Below the pieces are notes generated by a model. That model was given only the letters and a program-made list of their open reading frames with translations. It did no database searches and was not told where the DNA came from. This document shows, one piece after another, positions 11,888 through 24,538 of a DNA stretch of 64,000 bases; the stretch's first letter is position 1, and the number at the start of each line of letters is the position of its first letter. This stretch comes from Fragilariopsis cylindrus CCMP1102 (Eukaryota; Bacillariophyta; Bacillariophyceae; Bacillariales; Bacillariaceae). Made by a program: the position numbers and the translations under genes. Location: the NCBI GenBank assembly GCA_900095095.1, contig FMBT01000475.1, positions 1-64,000 on the forward strand, read 5' to 3'.

Positions 11888-12778
11888 CTAATATTCTTTA
11901 TATGGTACGACTTTTGTAACAGAAATAGTTTCATATACCGGTGTAAATGATTTGTTATTCTGTATAATAACTTTATCTTCTGTATGATCCCCATCAATAG
12001 ATGCAAGGTAATTTATTATTATATACGGACCATGTGTAATTATTTGTTTTGTAATTTCATTCTTAACTTTTTTCATTACACGATCACCTACTTCAAATTC
12101 AAAACTACTACTTTGTCGTTCATTGCTGATAGTTGTTGTCATGACTGCTGATTTTTCCTTGTTCATCTTCATCTTCTTCTTTTTCTTCATTGTTGTAGGA
12201 CTAGTGATAACGGTCGTAGTAGAATTCTTCGCCTTCAAATTCTTACTATTATTATCAACGATGAATGATGTACCTTGTTTATTCCATTTATCGTATGATT
12301 CATTTAAACTCTTTTTACGTGATGATACACCAGTAATGCTATCTCCTACTCCCGCTAATAATAATGATTGAATCTTAGCCTGACGATTACGTAAACTTTT
12401 TTCTCGTATACGTTTCGATTCTTCTTCAATTCGTTCCTTAGCAGCTACTGATGATGAGTATGAGGATTTGTTATTATTATTACTATTTATATTACTATTA
12501 TTATTAATAACGTTAATGGGCTTGTGTTTCTTTTTCTGTTGCTGGTTGGGACTGAACCTGGAATAATTATTCAATTCAACAACCTTCATTTTCATTATCT
12601 TTCTTTCTCTCTTCTGGACTTGTGTGTGCTCGTTTCGTTCTTTCTTCTTGACTTGTGTGTGCTCTTTTGTTTCTTTCTTGACTTGTTGTATATGCTCCTT
12701 CCGTTCTTTTTTCTTCTGGACTTGTACTTGTGTGTGCTCTTTCTTTTTTCGACGACGACAGCAAATACAAAAAGGCAT
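11888..12778 (-). CDS. Basic repeat protein with a GPY-like C-terminal module
   Basis: Minus-strand frame. I prefer the ATG at 12776-12778 (MPFCICCRRRKKK), giving about 296 residues; the frame stays open upstream to an ATG at 12983-12985. The N-terminus CICC could be palmitoylated. Then follow four diverged copies of an EH(T/I)Q-V-KKKERK unit, a Lys/Asn-rich stretch and a short ordered C-terminus. That end reads FEVGDRVMKKVKN, then HGPYIIINYL, then VVPYKEY. The order VGDRV, GPY-hydrophobic and a final PYKE resembles the GPY/F module at the end of Ty3/Gypsy-type integrases. The match is short, so it could be a captured fossil fragment or chance. I do not know the function. Confidence 0.55.
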   Translation of the reverse strand: MPFCICCRRRKKKEHTQVQVQKKKERKEHIQQVKKETKEHTQVKKKERNEHTQVQKRERKIMKMKVVELNNYSRFSPNQQQKKKHKPINVINNNSNINSNNNNKSSYSSSVAAKERIEEESKRIREKSLRNRQAKIQSLLLAGVGDSITGVSSRKKSLNESYDKWNKQGTSFIVDNNSKNLKAKNSTTTVITSPTTMKKKKKMKMNKEKSAVMTTTISNERQSSSFEFEVGDRVMKKVKNEITKQIITHGPYIIINYLASIDGDHTEDKVIIQNNKSFTPVYETISVTKVVPYKEY

Positions 12779-13382
12779 TGTTTGTGTACGTAGACATAGT
12801 TGGTACATTACTGTACTGTAGGATGATACTAGCTTGTGATACTCGGAATAGTAATGTACGTCGTAATTGTTAATTCGTGGGTTATTTCGCAATAAAAGAG
12901 GACAAGACAAGAGTTTTACTACGAGAGAAGTAGGTGTTGAGAACTCCATTGATAAATAATATAAAAATAATGAGCGATACATCACATAAATACTACATGA
13001 ACCACGATTGAGGCAAGATATTTCTGTCTTGGGGCAATAGTATTGTTCGCGCGGGACTCGATGGTTCAGTCAGTCATGGCGATGATTGATCACACTTAAG
13101 AAAGTCAAGAAATAAATGTCTCTTAACAAAAAAAGCATAGAAAAGACTGAAAGTGAGCGAGCGACACGACACATCATCATCATCATCATCATCGAATTTA
13201 ACGAGGAAGTCAGGAAGTAAGGGAGACAAGTTAGTTAGTTAGCTAGTTGAAGACAAAAGCAAGCAAGAACGTCCAGAGATAGATACTACTAGTAGTAGAT
13301 TAGATCTACTGGTATAGATTATCTAACGAACGAACAAAGCCGACAAGCCACACCACGACATTCATATATAATTTTGCTGGTC
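12779..13382. promoter_or_regulatory. Divergent upstream region, basic repeat gene and leucine-rich-repeat gene
   Basis: The two genes point away from each other and share this region as the likely promoter space. It holds a (CAT)n run at about 13170-13192, TTAG-type repeats at about 13230-13248 and ATATATAAT at about 13363-13371, close to the ATG at 13383. The frame of the minus gene stays open to 12985, so part of this may be coding. Confidence 0.4.
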
Positions 13383-15795
13383 ATGACGACAGTAGAAAAA
13401 ACAATAACAATAACAGGCGGCGATAATGGTACTACTGATGCTAATATCGACGCCGATACAGATGATGCTGATGCTGATGCTGATGCTGATGCTGTAGTAG
13501 ATGTATCAATCCGTGGACGTTGTATGACATTGGACGAAATTGAAACTATTTTAACTCAAGCTACTACTACTACTACTACTACTACTAGCGGTAAGAACTG
13601 TAAGATCAAGAACAAGACCAAAGGAAACAATACGAATACGTTATGTGTATATGATGTTCGTCTTACTAATACTTTGACAGAACAACTTATACAATTAATA
13701 CGTATAAAATCAAAATGGGAAACAGTATCAATTGTTGATTGTTATTGTGGTGGTAGTGGTCGTAGTGGAGATGATGCTGCTGCATCACATCTTCTTGATG
13801 ATATTCTTATGGCATGTACAGGTCATCCAAAACTAAAATCATTAACATTCGTGAACAATGGGAATAATCTCAATAACAACAATAACCAAAACGACGCCAG
13901 GAACAGAGCATCATCAGTAGTAATGAATACTTCTTGTTATGCATATGCATTAACATATGGATTGAAATATAATTTGAATCTTACAAAATTGAAAATATCT
14001 ATTTCAATTAATATTAATACAGCAAATTTACTTGCTAGAGCTATATTAAGAAACACTACATTAAAGGAATTAATATTAGATGGATCAACATTCTTATCAT
14101 CAACATCAACATCAACATCAATTAATAGTAGTGGTACTAGTACCGGAAATGATGATAATGATATTGATAAGGATGATGTTGTTAATCCAGTAATACAAAC
14201 ATTATCATTTGGATTACGTTTTAATAGAACAATTATATCATTATCATTTAATTCATGTAATTTAAATGATTGTAATGTATCAACATTAATTAATGCAATC
14301 AATTCAAATGATAGTGTACTAAAAAAATTATCATTGAAACATAATTCATGTTATGATAAAGGTATGGCAAGTATTGCTATATTATTACAAGAAAATATTA
14401 TTGAAGATTTAGATATGAGTTATTTAATACGAAAAAAACAGAACAAAAAAAGACGACGACAACAACAACAACAACAAAAAGGAGCTGCTAATAATAATGA
14501 AGGTGATGATGACAACGGTGACAATGATGACAATGAAGAGGTAGACAAGAATGCGGCCAAAACAGCTAATGAGAGTGATGACGACAATAATGACAACAAG
14601 AAGAAGAAGCCAAAGGATTCCAATACTCCTTCGAACAACGACGACGATGACAAACACGGCAACAAGAAGCAACAGGCCGAGGAGGAAGAACAGGAACAAG
14701 AACAAAAAGTACGAAACAATTCATTGAAACGATTAATTATGATGGGAAATGGTTTAGATGATAATTATTTATTAAGTTTGCTAGGAATTTTTAAACCAAG
14801 AACAACTTCAACTTTACAAAACGAACAACAAAATGAACAGCAACAACAAAAAGTACTGGTATACTCAAATTTAGAAGAAATTAATTTATTTGGTAATCGA
14901 CTATCAAATAATGCAGTACAAAATTTACTAGGAATATTATATCAATTCCCATTCCTTCAACGTTTGTATTAGGTTATCAACAACAACCAATACCCGTACA
15001 AACAATGTTGTTATCATTAAACAAATCAAAATTACACACATTGTTTAATCCCACAATAATTAAAGATGATTTTATCCATTCAATTGGTATTAAACCAGAC
15101 AATTTTCGTTTATTAGAAATTGATATTATACCAATGATGAGTATGATGAATCTTATTCCTTCAACAACATCACCAACAACAGCAGCAGCAGTAGCAGCAG
15201 CCACTAGTACTGGTACTACTACTACCAGTATTAATAATGATGAACAAAATGAATATCTAAAACTACGACGTATTCTTACATATTATACAAAGTTAAATTA
15301 TGGTGGAAGAAGAATATTAGCAAGTTATGTTACTACTAGGACTACTACTGCTACTACTACTACCACTGGTAGCACTGCAAATACCAGTACCGATGCCAAT
15401 TCAAATGCCAATGCAAATAACACTGATAATAACTATGACAATGCTGATGTTCATGCTGATACCACTACATCAATAATCGATACAGATACAAATAAAAGTA
15501 GAGTATCGTCGTACCAATGGGACTATGGCCACTTATACTGGAACGTGCTAATCGTATATATGCATTGCCATCGGTGTCGACATCGTCGTCATTGATGGCG
15601 TCGATGGCATCTAACAACGACGACGACGCTAATACTAATACCAATACGACGGCAGCAGCAGCTGGTGCTGTAGAAAATAACGATAATATAAATAATAGTA
15701 AGAATGATGATGGCGATAATGACAAGAATGACGATGAAGGCTTTCATGCTGGAGATGTCATTTTTTGTTTACTTCACGGTCCGATGATATTTTGA
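13383..15795 (+). CDS. Leucine-rich-repeat protein with diatom-type WP-LERAN C-terminus
   Basis: Start is the ATG at 13383 (MTTVEKT). The middle has ribonuclease-inhibitor-like leucine-rich repeats: LKSLTFVNNG, LTKLKISISI, LKELILDGS, IISLSFNSCNL, LKKLSLKHNSC, LKRLIMMGNGL and LEEINLFGNRL. A long charged insert (about 14430-14715, Gln/Asn/Asp/Lys) interrupts them. The frame changes by one base near 14968 (the stop sits where LYLGY would be expected) and again near 15515. After the second change comes PMGLWPLILERANR and, further on, DVIFCLLHGP. The same closing module occurs in the leucine-rich-repeat gene at 56.9-59.0 kb. Leucine-rich repeats are protein-binding scaffolds; the partner is unknown. 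Either the gene is recently broken or the assembly lost two bases. Confidence 0.7.
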
Positions 15796-16629
15796 TTTAT
15801 CCATCGTTGTTGGACGGATGAGATGACGAAGATTTTGCCACAGCATATCAGCGCGCACTGTAGTAGACAGTAATGAGCAAACGTACTGCTGTAGACAGTA
15901 ATCATGGATGATTTTAGACTTATGACATAGAATGGATAGAAGATTAATAATAGCCGACTATAATTTGTTTAGACTATTGGAAAAAAATATATAAGCTGAT
16001 CTTTTATGCACCTTGTTTGTCATCTTTTTAACATCAGTAAATATTATAGAAAATGGTTACGAATACAAATAAAAGCAATTCCATTACTGTACCATTAAAC
16101 CCCGTTTAACAATAGAACGCTCTAGTAGTTTTACGAAGTTGCCGAATGCCGAAGATCGAAAAATGCTTCTAGAAAGATCTTTTATATATTCCACTTCGCA
16201 AAGGTTGTTCAAGAAAGGGGGTGAGGAATAATAGTGTGCAATTGCTTGATTATCACAGTCGAATTGTTCGTTCCCCCGAATTAATAATTAAAAATCGAAA
16301 AATGAATGTGTCGCATGATTAATATACTTACTTCAAGTACTTCTATTCAAATCATGTCATGGCACACAACTCAACAACTACTCTCTATTCAATCTGTTGA
16401 AAGCTACTATCGTGCCGGCCTAGCTACTACACTAGTTTCTCTACTAACTAATTCATTGTAGTAGGGGGTTTACCTATCTTTTACAATAGCAGCAACGGCA
16501 GATAGATCCCATCAAATAAAAGTCTTGACGACGCAGAAAAATCACACAAATTAACTGCCAGTCTGGAGACGAGAAAGACCTTTACGACGATCGATACATA
16601 TACAGTTAGTCTTGTCCACGAACAGAAGT
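15796..16629. other. Intergenic region
   Basis: Short repeats of CTGTAGACAGTAAT at about 15857-15903, and AT-rich tracts. No coding frame is supported. The region contains the 5' flank of the phosphatidate cytidylyltransferase gene. Confidence 0.45.
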
Positions 16630-17764
16630 ATGAATAAATCGAATATGTCGAATATATCGAATAGTAACAAGTCAAAGAAGTCAAAGTTGTCAAAATCTAA
16701 GTCAGTATGGTCGGATGTACCAAAACGATTACTAACAATTTTTTTGGGTATACCATTTGTATATAAATTATTATCTAATCCAATTACATCCTATATATTC
16801 TTTATGGGTGCACATATATTATCGGCATGGGAATATACTTTATTAGAACCACAATTATCAGTATCTACATCTACATCGTCGTCTGTATCGGGACATCGAC
16901 GTCGTCGAATTTTATTTTGTATAATATCAGTTTTATTGGCATGTATACCTGATAATAATAATAATAATAACCATCAAATACAAATACAAATACATTCAAC
17001 TTATTTATATTTATATTATCCTTAATGGGTTGTATATATGTAATCCTGGATAATAATAGCAGTAATAACAGTAACAGCAGCTATACATCAGGCATAGCTA
17101 TTCATTATATAATTGGATTATTATTTATAACAATCCCATTCCGTGCATGGTGTAATTTAGCTATTAGTAGTACTAATGTGCAAACAACATCTGAATTATC
17201 ATCATCATCATCATCATCATTTGCAAGCACAATATCAGTTTTATTAATTGTATGGAATACTGATACTGGTGCATTAATTGTTGGACGTTTATTAGGTCGT
17301 CGAAATAAAAAAATAAATGAAACCAAAAATACTAATTCAGGCAGTAATGTACCAGAATGGATTCAAAAAATATCACCAGCTAAAACAATGGAAGGTTTTT
17401 TGGGTGGTATATTTGGTGGTATAATAACATCTATTTGGTTAATACCATTTCTATTAAATTCATTATCAATCATTGATTGTAGTAATATCGATATTGATGA
17501 TACTGATACTACAAGTTTTTGTATATTATGGGGAGGAAGTACTAGTAGTAGTATACTTTTGAAACGTTTTTTGATTGGTTTATCATTACATTATTTGCAA
17601 TATTAGGTGATTTAGTAGAATCAGCAATAAAAAGAAAATCAAAAACAAAAGATTCTGGTTCAATATTACCTGGTCATGGTGGTATATTAGATCGATTTGA
17701 TTCATCATTAATGGCAATATTATTTTATCGTTATATAGTATGTGTTTATTTTACTAACAAGTAG
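16630..17764 (+). CDS. Phosphatidate cytidylyltransferase (CDP-diacylglycerol synthase)
   Basis: Makes CDP-diacylglycerol from phosphatidate and CTP, the entry point to phosphatidylglycerol and phosphatidylinositol synthesis. Start is the ATG at 16630. Several hydrophobic segments are visible ([58 protein letters not shown]). [16 protein letters not shown] and [12 protein letters not shown] are typical of the family. The signature lies at about 17620-17705: [11 protein letters not shown], then [13 protein letters not shown]. The frame changes in the AAT microsatellite near 16960 and again near 17540 in an AGT repeat, so the protein is encoded across three open stretches. The final exon reads to a stop at 17762-17764. 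The frame changes look like indel error in repeats, because the catalytic end is well conserved. Confidence 0.85.
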
Positions 17765-17990
17765 TTTCGACCGATAATAAGATGGGAACGACAACGAAAA
17801 AACGAACTATAATAAGAACACAAACTAACAAACAAACAACAATGAGAGGGTGTATGACGATACGATGACGCCATGGTGGGCAGTGATTGGCAGTAGAAGT
17901 AGAAGGGGAAAAAAGCAATATAAGGTAATACATCCTATACTGTATATCTTAGGATGTGAAATAAAAGTAATGCTATATACATTATTTTTT

Positions 17991-19288
17991 TCAGTCTATT
18001 TTTTTGTCCGATACAGCAACAACAACATCTTCTTCTTCTTGCAATAATGCTTTCTTTTTTTTTGCTTTTTCATAACGTTGAACTAATAAATTTTGTAATA
18101 ATCCAGGACATAATAATCGTAACCAAATAGCAACCTTTGCAGATAATGTTGCAGCAACGACAAAATCATTTTTATTACCACCAATAATATCAATACCAGC
18201 AACTCCACATACAGTATTTAATATTTCTATAGCAACATCTGTTGGATCAGATCCATTCGATGTTGCATCATCCATCGTACCATGATTAGTTCCATCTCCC
18301 TTTATTGCACTTAAACTTAAATTCGTTTTTATATATCCAGGACTGACACAATGTACTGATATATTTGATGATGCTAATTCACCACGTAATGCCTCACAAT
18401 ATCCTTGTACAGCAAATTTAGATGCCGCATAACTTGTTCGTGATGGTATACCCATTAATCCTTGTACTGAACTTATCCATATAATTTTACTACTACTACT
18501 TGTACTACTATTATTACATTTGTTGTTGTTGTTGCCTGATGATGAGAATTAGAATTTTTATTTTTAGATATCATACCAGGTACAATAATTTTTGCAAGTG
18601 ATGCACCCGAAAAAAAATTAATTTGCATAACACGTTCATCAATATCTAATTTTGTATCAATAAAATCAGATCGACTTGATATACCACCACAATTAATTAA
18701 TATATCAACGCAACATGATGATGATGATGCAATACCTCCTGAAGTAGAAGAAGAAGAACATAACTGTATAGCTAATTCACCTAATTTTTGTACTGATTCT
18801 TTATTTGATAAATCAGCTGGTATTACATGTACACCTACAACTTCATCATTGTCATTTTGATGATCTTTTTGTTTTTGATATTGACGACATTCATTAGCAA
18901 TATCATTTAATGTATCTATACTACGACCACTTAATATTAAATTCTTTGGTGTACAATATCTAGATATTTGTATTGCAATTGCTTTCCCTAATCCACCTGA
19001 TGCACCTGTCAATAATATAGATTGATTATTTAATTCATTACATGTTTGTTCTGATATCATAGTTAACATCGTTGCTGTTGTCGTTGTTGTTGTTGTTGTG
19101 AACCTCTTGTTCGAACCTGTTGATATGTTTCTATTTCTATTTTTTTGATGACGATGACGAGTTGGGATGCTGCTCACGACGACGGTATTTAGTGAAAATG
19201 ATTGAATAGGTTGATAAAAATAAAATTGGAACCACCCTGTTGCTGATATTAGAAGAAGTAGACGTAATAGCTGGGGTGTTTGTACCAT
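17991..19288 (-). CDS. Short-chain dehydrogenase/reductase with N-terminal signal
   Basis: NAD(P)-dependent oxidoreductase of the classical short-chain family. The cofactor motif TGASGGLGKAIA, the NCGG motif (VDILINCGGIS), a conserved Ser (ISSVQG) and the active-site YAASK are all present. The SPGYIKTNLS stretch after the active site is also typical. Start at MVQTPQLLRLLLLIS (19286-19288) gives a hydrophobic N-terminus ending near IQSFSLN. This could be a signal anchor or a plastid/ER import signal. An earlier ATG at 19355-19357 is in frame. The frame changes once in an ACA/AGT microsatellite near 18500-18540, between the cofactor and catalytic halves. The order of parts resembles DHRS7-type membrane-associated enzymes; the substrate cannot be told. 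Confidence 0.8.
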
Positions 19289-19357
19289 GCTCCGTGCTGC
19301 TGGGACGAGGATAATGTGAATGAAGTAAGTCAATTGAAAGTTGGCGAAGTAATGCAT

Positions 19358-19685
19358 GCGTCAATGTTCAAAGTGTTCGAATGTCTCAAGTGTTTGTTTG
19401 TTTCTTTTGATACACACTGTAAAAAGATTTCTTTGAGCTCGAATGAAACAAGCTATTAAATCAAATAATCGACTGGTTCGACTAATTCACGCGAAACGTC
19501 CAAAAAAAACCTAGTTGGAAGATTCAAGATATGAGCGAGAAATTGCTCACGATGTACGGTAACAATGAATAAACGCAATACATACATCATAAAAGCAAGC
19601 AGTAACTTACTGAAGGCTAGGCTACAATAGTATAAAACAAAAACGAACTGAATGCATTTTCAGTAAAGTTTTGTAAGAACTACGA
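19358..19685. promoter_or_regulatory. Divergent upstream region, dehydrogenase and carboxylase-like genes
   Basis: A short region shared by two genes pointing away from each other. A TATAAAA stretch at about 19631-19637 lies about 50 bases before the ATG at 19686. No coding frame is seen. Confidence 0.4.
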
Positions 19686-22153
19686 ATGATGAGCACGTCG
19701 TTGAACGATGGAGTCGAGCATAATGGCAAAACCACGACGGAGGGTGGTGTAACAACAACGTCTACTACGTCAACGTCAACGTCAATGTCAACGTCAATTA
19801 CTACTACTAATACGTCAAGCATTATAATATTTGGAAAAAAATATGTTTATACATCATTTACATTATGGCGAATTGCTTTTTATTTATTAATGGCCTATAA
19901 TTGGCAAAAAATCTTTCATGGTCCATTGGGTGGACCATGGCATGATAGTATGACATATGATCATACTGAATTTTTGTATGATAAATTAGCACCGAACACA
20001 ATTGAATCCACAGAAAAATTACGTTGGTTTGGTTTTATTATTGCATTATTAAGTATATTTAATAATCAAACAACTATACTATTTGCTATATTAACAGGAC
20101 AACATATATTTACATCATTAATTATGTTTATAAGTAAGTTGTTTGTTTGTAAAAAAACGGATTTCCTTTTGTTGCTGTTGCTGTTGCTGTTGCTGTTGAA
20201 TGGAATGCATGGATGAATGGATGAATGGCAAAATGAATGAATCGTTGAATTCTTAATAATAGTCTTGTCGTTGTTGTTGTCGTCATCGTCGTCGTCGTCG
20301 TCTTGTTGTTCATCGATTTATACTCACACCATTTCCACCCCCCTTTCAAATTTATATCCACACATATCGAAACAACAACAATAATAATCAACCAATTCAA
20401 TCGCAAAAAAATAAAACAAAAACAAAACAAAATACAGATCATCATTATTTATTTTTTCTTTTATCAACATTAATGGCAATATATTGTAACTGTAATAAAA
20501 ATAATATACATGACCGAAGTGGTTGGCATCATGCATTACGTGGACAAATTATTGTCGTTTATGCATTTGCATCATTATGGAAATTTGATATTGATTGGAT
20601 TGATGGTACAATTATAAAAGGTATATTTTTAAGTTTTGAAGATCAAGGTGTACATCGTGGTATACCCTGGCATCAATTATATGACACGTATGGACCAAAT
20701 TTATTTGTATTCTTAGGTTGTTCTGGTTTATTATTAGATTTTCTTTTATTTGTGGTATTAATGTTTCTAAAACCTGGTAATAAATTACAATCTGTAGCAA
20801 TTATATTTCATGGCTTTACTGGTTATACAATGAGTCAACGAATTGGTTATTCATTCCCATTAGCAATGATATTAGCAAGTCTTTTATTTCAACCATCAAA
20901 TATTATTGATCAAGATCAAATTGATATTGTTGGTGGTGGTGGTGGTCGTGGTCATGGTGATGCTTTATCTCATGCGGAATGGTTATTATTACAAATAGTA
21001 GGATCGAAATCGACAACGACATTGCAAAAGAAGAGATTACGACGACGGCATATTCTTCCATTAATATGGTTATTATTCCAATGGTTAATACCATTACGGA
21101 TGCCATTTATATCAAATTTCGAGCATAAGAATACATTTGAAGGTTATCGTTGGTCATGGACGATGATGTTACACGGAAAGGTCAATATGCATTCACCAGG
21201 AATATCATTTATGACATTACGACCAACCTGTAATGGTAATCCATATCCGAATCCACAAGCAACCAATAATCCATTTTGGGATATCCATAGCTTCCAATAT
21301 GAAGATCATTTACAAAGTTCTATTAGGGCACAAACTGTTATGCAAATGTTTCCAAGACAGATGCCAAAAGTTTTTTATCAAGTAAATGAAATTATCGGTG
21401 ATCAATGTACGACGACTGATATGGTAATGAAGACAGCGTATTTTAGTAAGTTTTTTTCTTTGGTTTGTTTGTTTGTTGTAAAGTTAAAGTTTATGTTCTA
21501 CAGTACTGCTACACGTTTCTCTCTCAGAACAAGGACGGAATTTACTTTTTATCTTTACATTCTACTCACATAATACTTTGATTCTTTCTTCTTTTCCCCA
21601 CAAAAAGGCTCAGTAAATGAAGGACCATTTCGTCGTATTATTGATCCAACAATTGATCTTTTGACAGCATATCATGCTCATGCGAATCTGCCATGGTTAT
21701 CCAAATTATGGTATGCAATTATCGATAGGTCTCCACCGGATCATGAATTTGTACTTCGTGGTAGTGGTTCTATTGATATATTACCAGAAGGTAATGTAAA
21801 GAATAAACCAGATGAGATCACCTTAGTTGATCGATCATCATGTCTTCAAATTGATCCGATACGTATCCACAGTAATCAGTTTATATTAAATTTGATACCG
21901 ATTCTGATGTGCCATTCCGTCTCTTATTAAGAGGTTGTCCTGAGCTTAACCTTCAAAATGTCAGGAGATGTATATTAATAAAGGAGAAGAAGTACATTTA
22001 TCGGCTATACGAACAGTTACAATTGGGATCGATAAACGGGCAGTACTGGGCAATACGACCTGTTCAGAATCAACAAAAGAAGATGTTGTTATTAAGTTGA
22101 CACAGATTCAAAATATTGGAGGAATGATGGAACCACCTCAAGATCAAGATTAG
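19686..22153 (+). CDS. Vitamin K-dependent gamma-carboxylase-like membrane protein
   Basis: Three exons: 19686-20133, 20438-21445 and 21608-22153, with GTAAGT/GTAAG donors and matching phases. The N-terminal half is multi-pass (LWRIAFYLLMAYNWQKIF, FGFIIALLSIF). Across the first junction it reads NHHYLFFLLSTL, the place of the NHSYLY region of animal GGCX. ALRGQIIVVYAFASLWKFDIDWIDG matches the GGCX segment holding the catalytic base Lys218. FEGYRWSWTMMLHGKVNMHS and RRIIDPTIDLLTA match the region after the membrane domain. In animals the enzyme carboxylates Glu to Gla using reduced vitamin K, CO2 and O2 in the ER. The C-terminal exon changes frame by one base near 21885 and again near 21960; DVYINKGEEVHLSAIRTVTI then continues a cupin-like end as in GGCX. 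The algal substrate is unknown. Confidence 0.85.
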
Positions 22154-22422
22154 TAAACTAATAAAAAATTTAAGAGGAGGAGTTTTTTACCCCCAAGTAA
22201 TAGAATCAATCTAATATTAAAATGCGCTTGCATGACTCCATAAATGTTAAATGCGCGGAAGGCACGAAATTGTACGGTATGTGTAAAATGAACGCAACCA
22301 ATCCGTCACATAGCTTGTCTCGTAATTGTGCCCCAGCAGTATAATGATTCAATCCTATTATTACTGTGCAATTGAATATGCCTTGTGATACGATCCGACC
22401 CCGAACTGATCCCGATTCATAT

Positions 22423-23923
22423 TCATTCATTTAAACACATTTGGTAAAATTCCTCCTCATTCATTTCTGGCATTTTACCATTCCTTGCAGTATCAGACAA
22501 TGGGTCGATACCATACTCAGCCATTAATTGGTTTCGTATAATACTTTCCAATTTCGGATAAGTTCCGACTAACAATCATAGATACGAAAAACAGCACCGG
22601 GTGTTGACGGTGCAATCATTCGATAATAGCGAAACATTACTTACCCATAGGATGATCAAATTGCACTCCAGTATCTTTGTCCCCACTTGGCATAACTATA
22701 ACATAACTAAATTAGGACTACGCTCTAGTAAACATTCTTGTGTACCAGTACTGGATTGGGTGCTTGTCGTGCTACATCGGTAGCTGCTTCAACTTTTTTG
22801 GTGTTAATAATTTTTGGTTTAGTCTTACAATTCTTCTTATGTACTTTCCATGACGCTACTTGACATTCTCTTGAGCAGTATCCAACAAGCTTACATCTAT
22901 TGCATTTTTTAGTGGCAGTATTGGTACATCCTTCATGTCCACAAATAAAAACAGATCTGGTGCTATCGCGGTTATGGTATGGTAAAGTATTATTCGCAGT
23001 TACTTGGTCGTGTACTATATCATTTGATATTGAATAGCAAATGTACTATCGACCATAAGAAGAAGTTGCCGAAACAGGTTCTCGTCTAATTTATCTTTTA
23101 CTCGAATCAATGCCGTTGTAAAACATTCTTTGTTCGTTGCACGTTGCATTTGTGTCAAAACATGACTTTCACCATAAATATTAAATATAATATGAAACTG
23201 CAAAAGTATAGAATTTGCAACCAGAGTGTGTGTGATATCGTCTCGTGATACTACACCAGCTAAGTCCTTACGTAGGATACTAAATCCTTCTTTATCACTT
23301 TTCCCGTCGAAGATTTGCTTTCGAATCAATTTCTTTACTTTAGGTAGAAATAGAATTCCCTGTCTTGGATCGATTGCAGCAAGAAAACTAACAGCACTAG
23401 CAATTATTGACGTACAGTTACATCGTTGATGATTCGTTATTACATTCCGACACCAGATTAATAATGTTTTATTCCGAATAATCCTTTTAGAAATATCAGA
23501 TATTTCATACGATTCATCTATGTAGCAATTTGCGATACCAGAAGTATCCTTCCTTGCGGCTAATACTAAAAGTGGGAACTCTAACACATACAAAAGGAAC
23601 ATCGCATCATCTTCGGATTTGTCTAATCGGGTAAGGATACTCTCACTCTCATTATCACTCCCTTCTACATCGTTATCGTTGTTATCTTCAATATTTCGAA
23701 GTAATTTGGTATAGAATGATTGAAGAATTGATAGTTGATCGTTTGTTGCCTCTGATGGATATGGGAATCCTAAAGCTAACAAGGCAAGATCTGGTTCTAC
23801 ACATTGACTGACCTTCCTTTCAGAGGCGACGACCATCCGTCCAATTAAATCCTCCACGGAGGTTAACATATCATATCCGCTTCTACTAGTAGTAGTAGAA
23901 CTTCTACTAAAGGCTTCCTCCAT
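22423..23923 (-). CDS. MYND zinc-finger protein
   Basis: Start is taken at MEEAFSRSS (23921-23923); the frame is open further upstream without an ATG, so a first exon may be missing. The N-terminal 300 residues are helical and recall a HEAT/armadillo-like region. A MYND finger follows at about 22830-22960: CGHEGC, then KKCNRCKLVGYCSRECQ, then WKVHKKNC. All eight ligands are present. MYND fingers bind PxLxP-type peptides. The C-terminal part uses an intron at 22569-22644 (GTAAGT...TTAG) and ends MNEEEFYQMCLNE. One-base frame changes occur near 23030 (before the finger) and twice between about 22690 and 22740. The finger itself is intact. No SET domain is visible, so a scaffold role is likelier than methyltransferase. 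Confidence 0.75.
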
Positions 23924-24538
23924 AATCAATTTTGACACCGCAGTCAAGAACTTAGGCTGGTAGTGTCGATCAGAAGTGTACTAAAGAGTATACCTCCGAA
24001 GTAAAGTAGTTACACAAAATACAAATCTAATAAAATCAAAATTTAAAAAAAATCTAGTACATACTACTAGTACCTTGTCGATTGGTCGCGCAAAAAACGG
24101 TCGAGTGAGTCTAATCTCGTCTGTCAAGATCTCAGTTAATGAAATTTTACACGTGTTAAACTTAGTAGAAGCCACACGTGAGACATTTTTACGCGGATGA
24201 CTACCCAATGCATCGCGAAAATCTTTCGATCACTCTTCACGCTGCTTGAACACACTTGCTTGACGTGTGATCAAAGAATTATACTTGTGACGACAGAATT
24301 TCGATCAAACAAACAAGAACAAATCATAAAAAGACTGGAATAAAAGCACAGTACACCGAGTTACACTTACTTGTCAACATAACCTATAAAGAAAATAGAA
24401 TCAACATACAGAACCCTGCACACACCAATTCAATTCAATTTGATCCAACCGTTTTCGAAAAAAGAAAAAAAGCGACGCCGACTTCCCTCCGAGACTCTAA
24501 TTAGAACAACTACTACTAAACTAAATATATTCGCAAGT
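23924..24538. promoter_or_regulatory. Divergent upstream region, MYND and ubiquitin-conjugating genes
   Basis: Shared upstream region. A minus-strand stretch at about 24070-24220 (ending RPFFARPIDK before a GTACTA donor-like site, with a TTTAG acceptor-like site near 23975) reads like protein and could be a first exon of the MYND gene, but no ATG is visible in frame. Otherwise nothing is seen. Confidence 0.35.

Noticed and set aside
13170-13192. Short (CAT)n array considered as a CRISPR-like repeat
   Set aside because: Pure trinucleotide microsatellite with no spacers.
14420-14719. Minus-strand Cys/Leu/Ser frames
   Set aside because: They are antisense shadows of the Gln/Asp/Lys insert in the leucine-rich-repeat gene.
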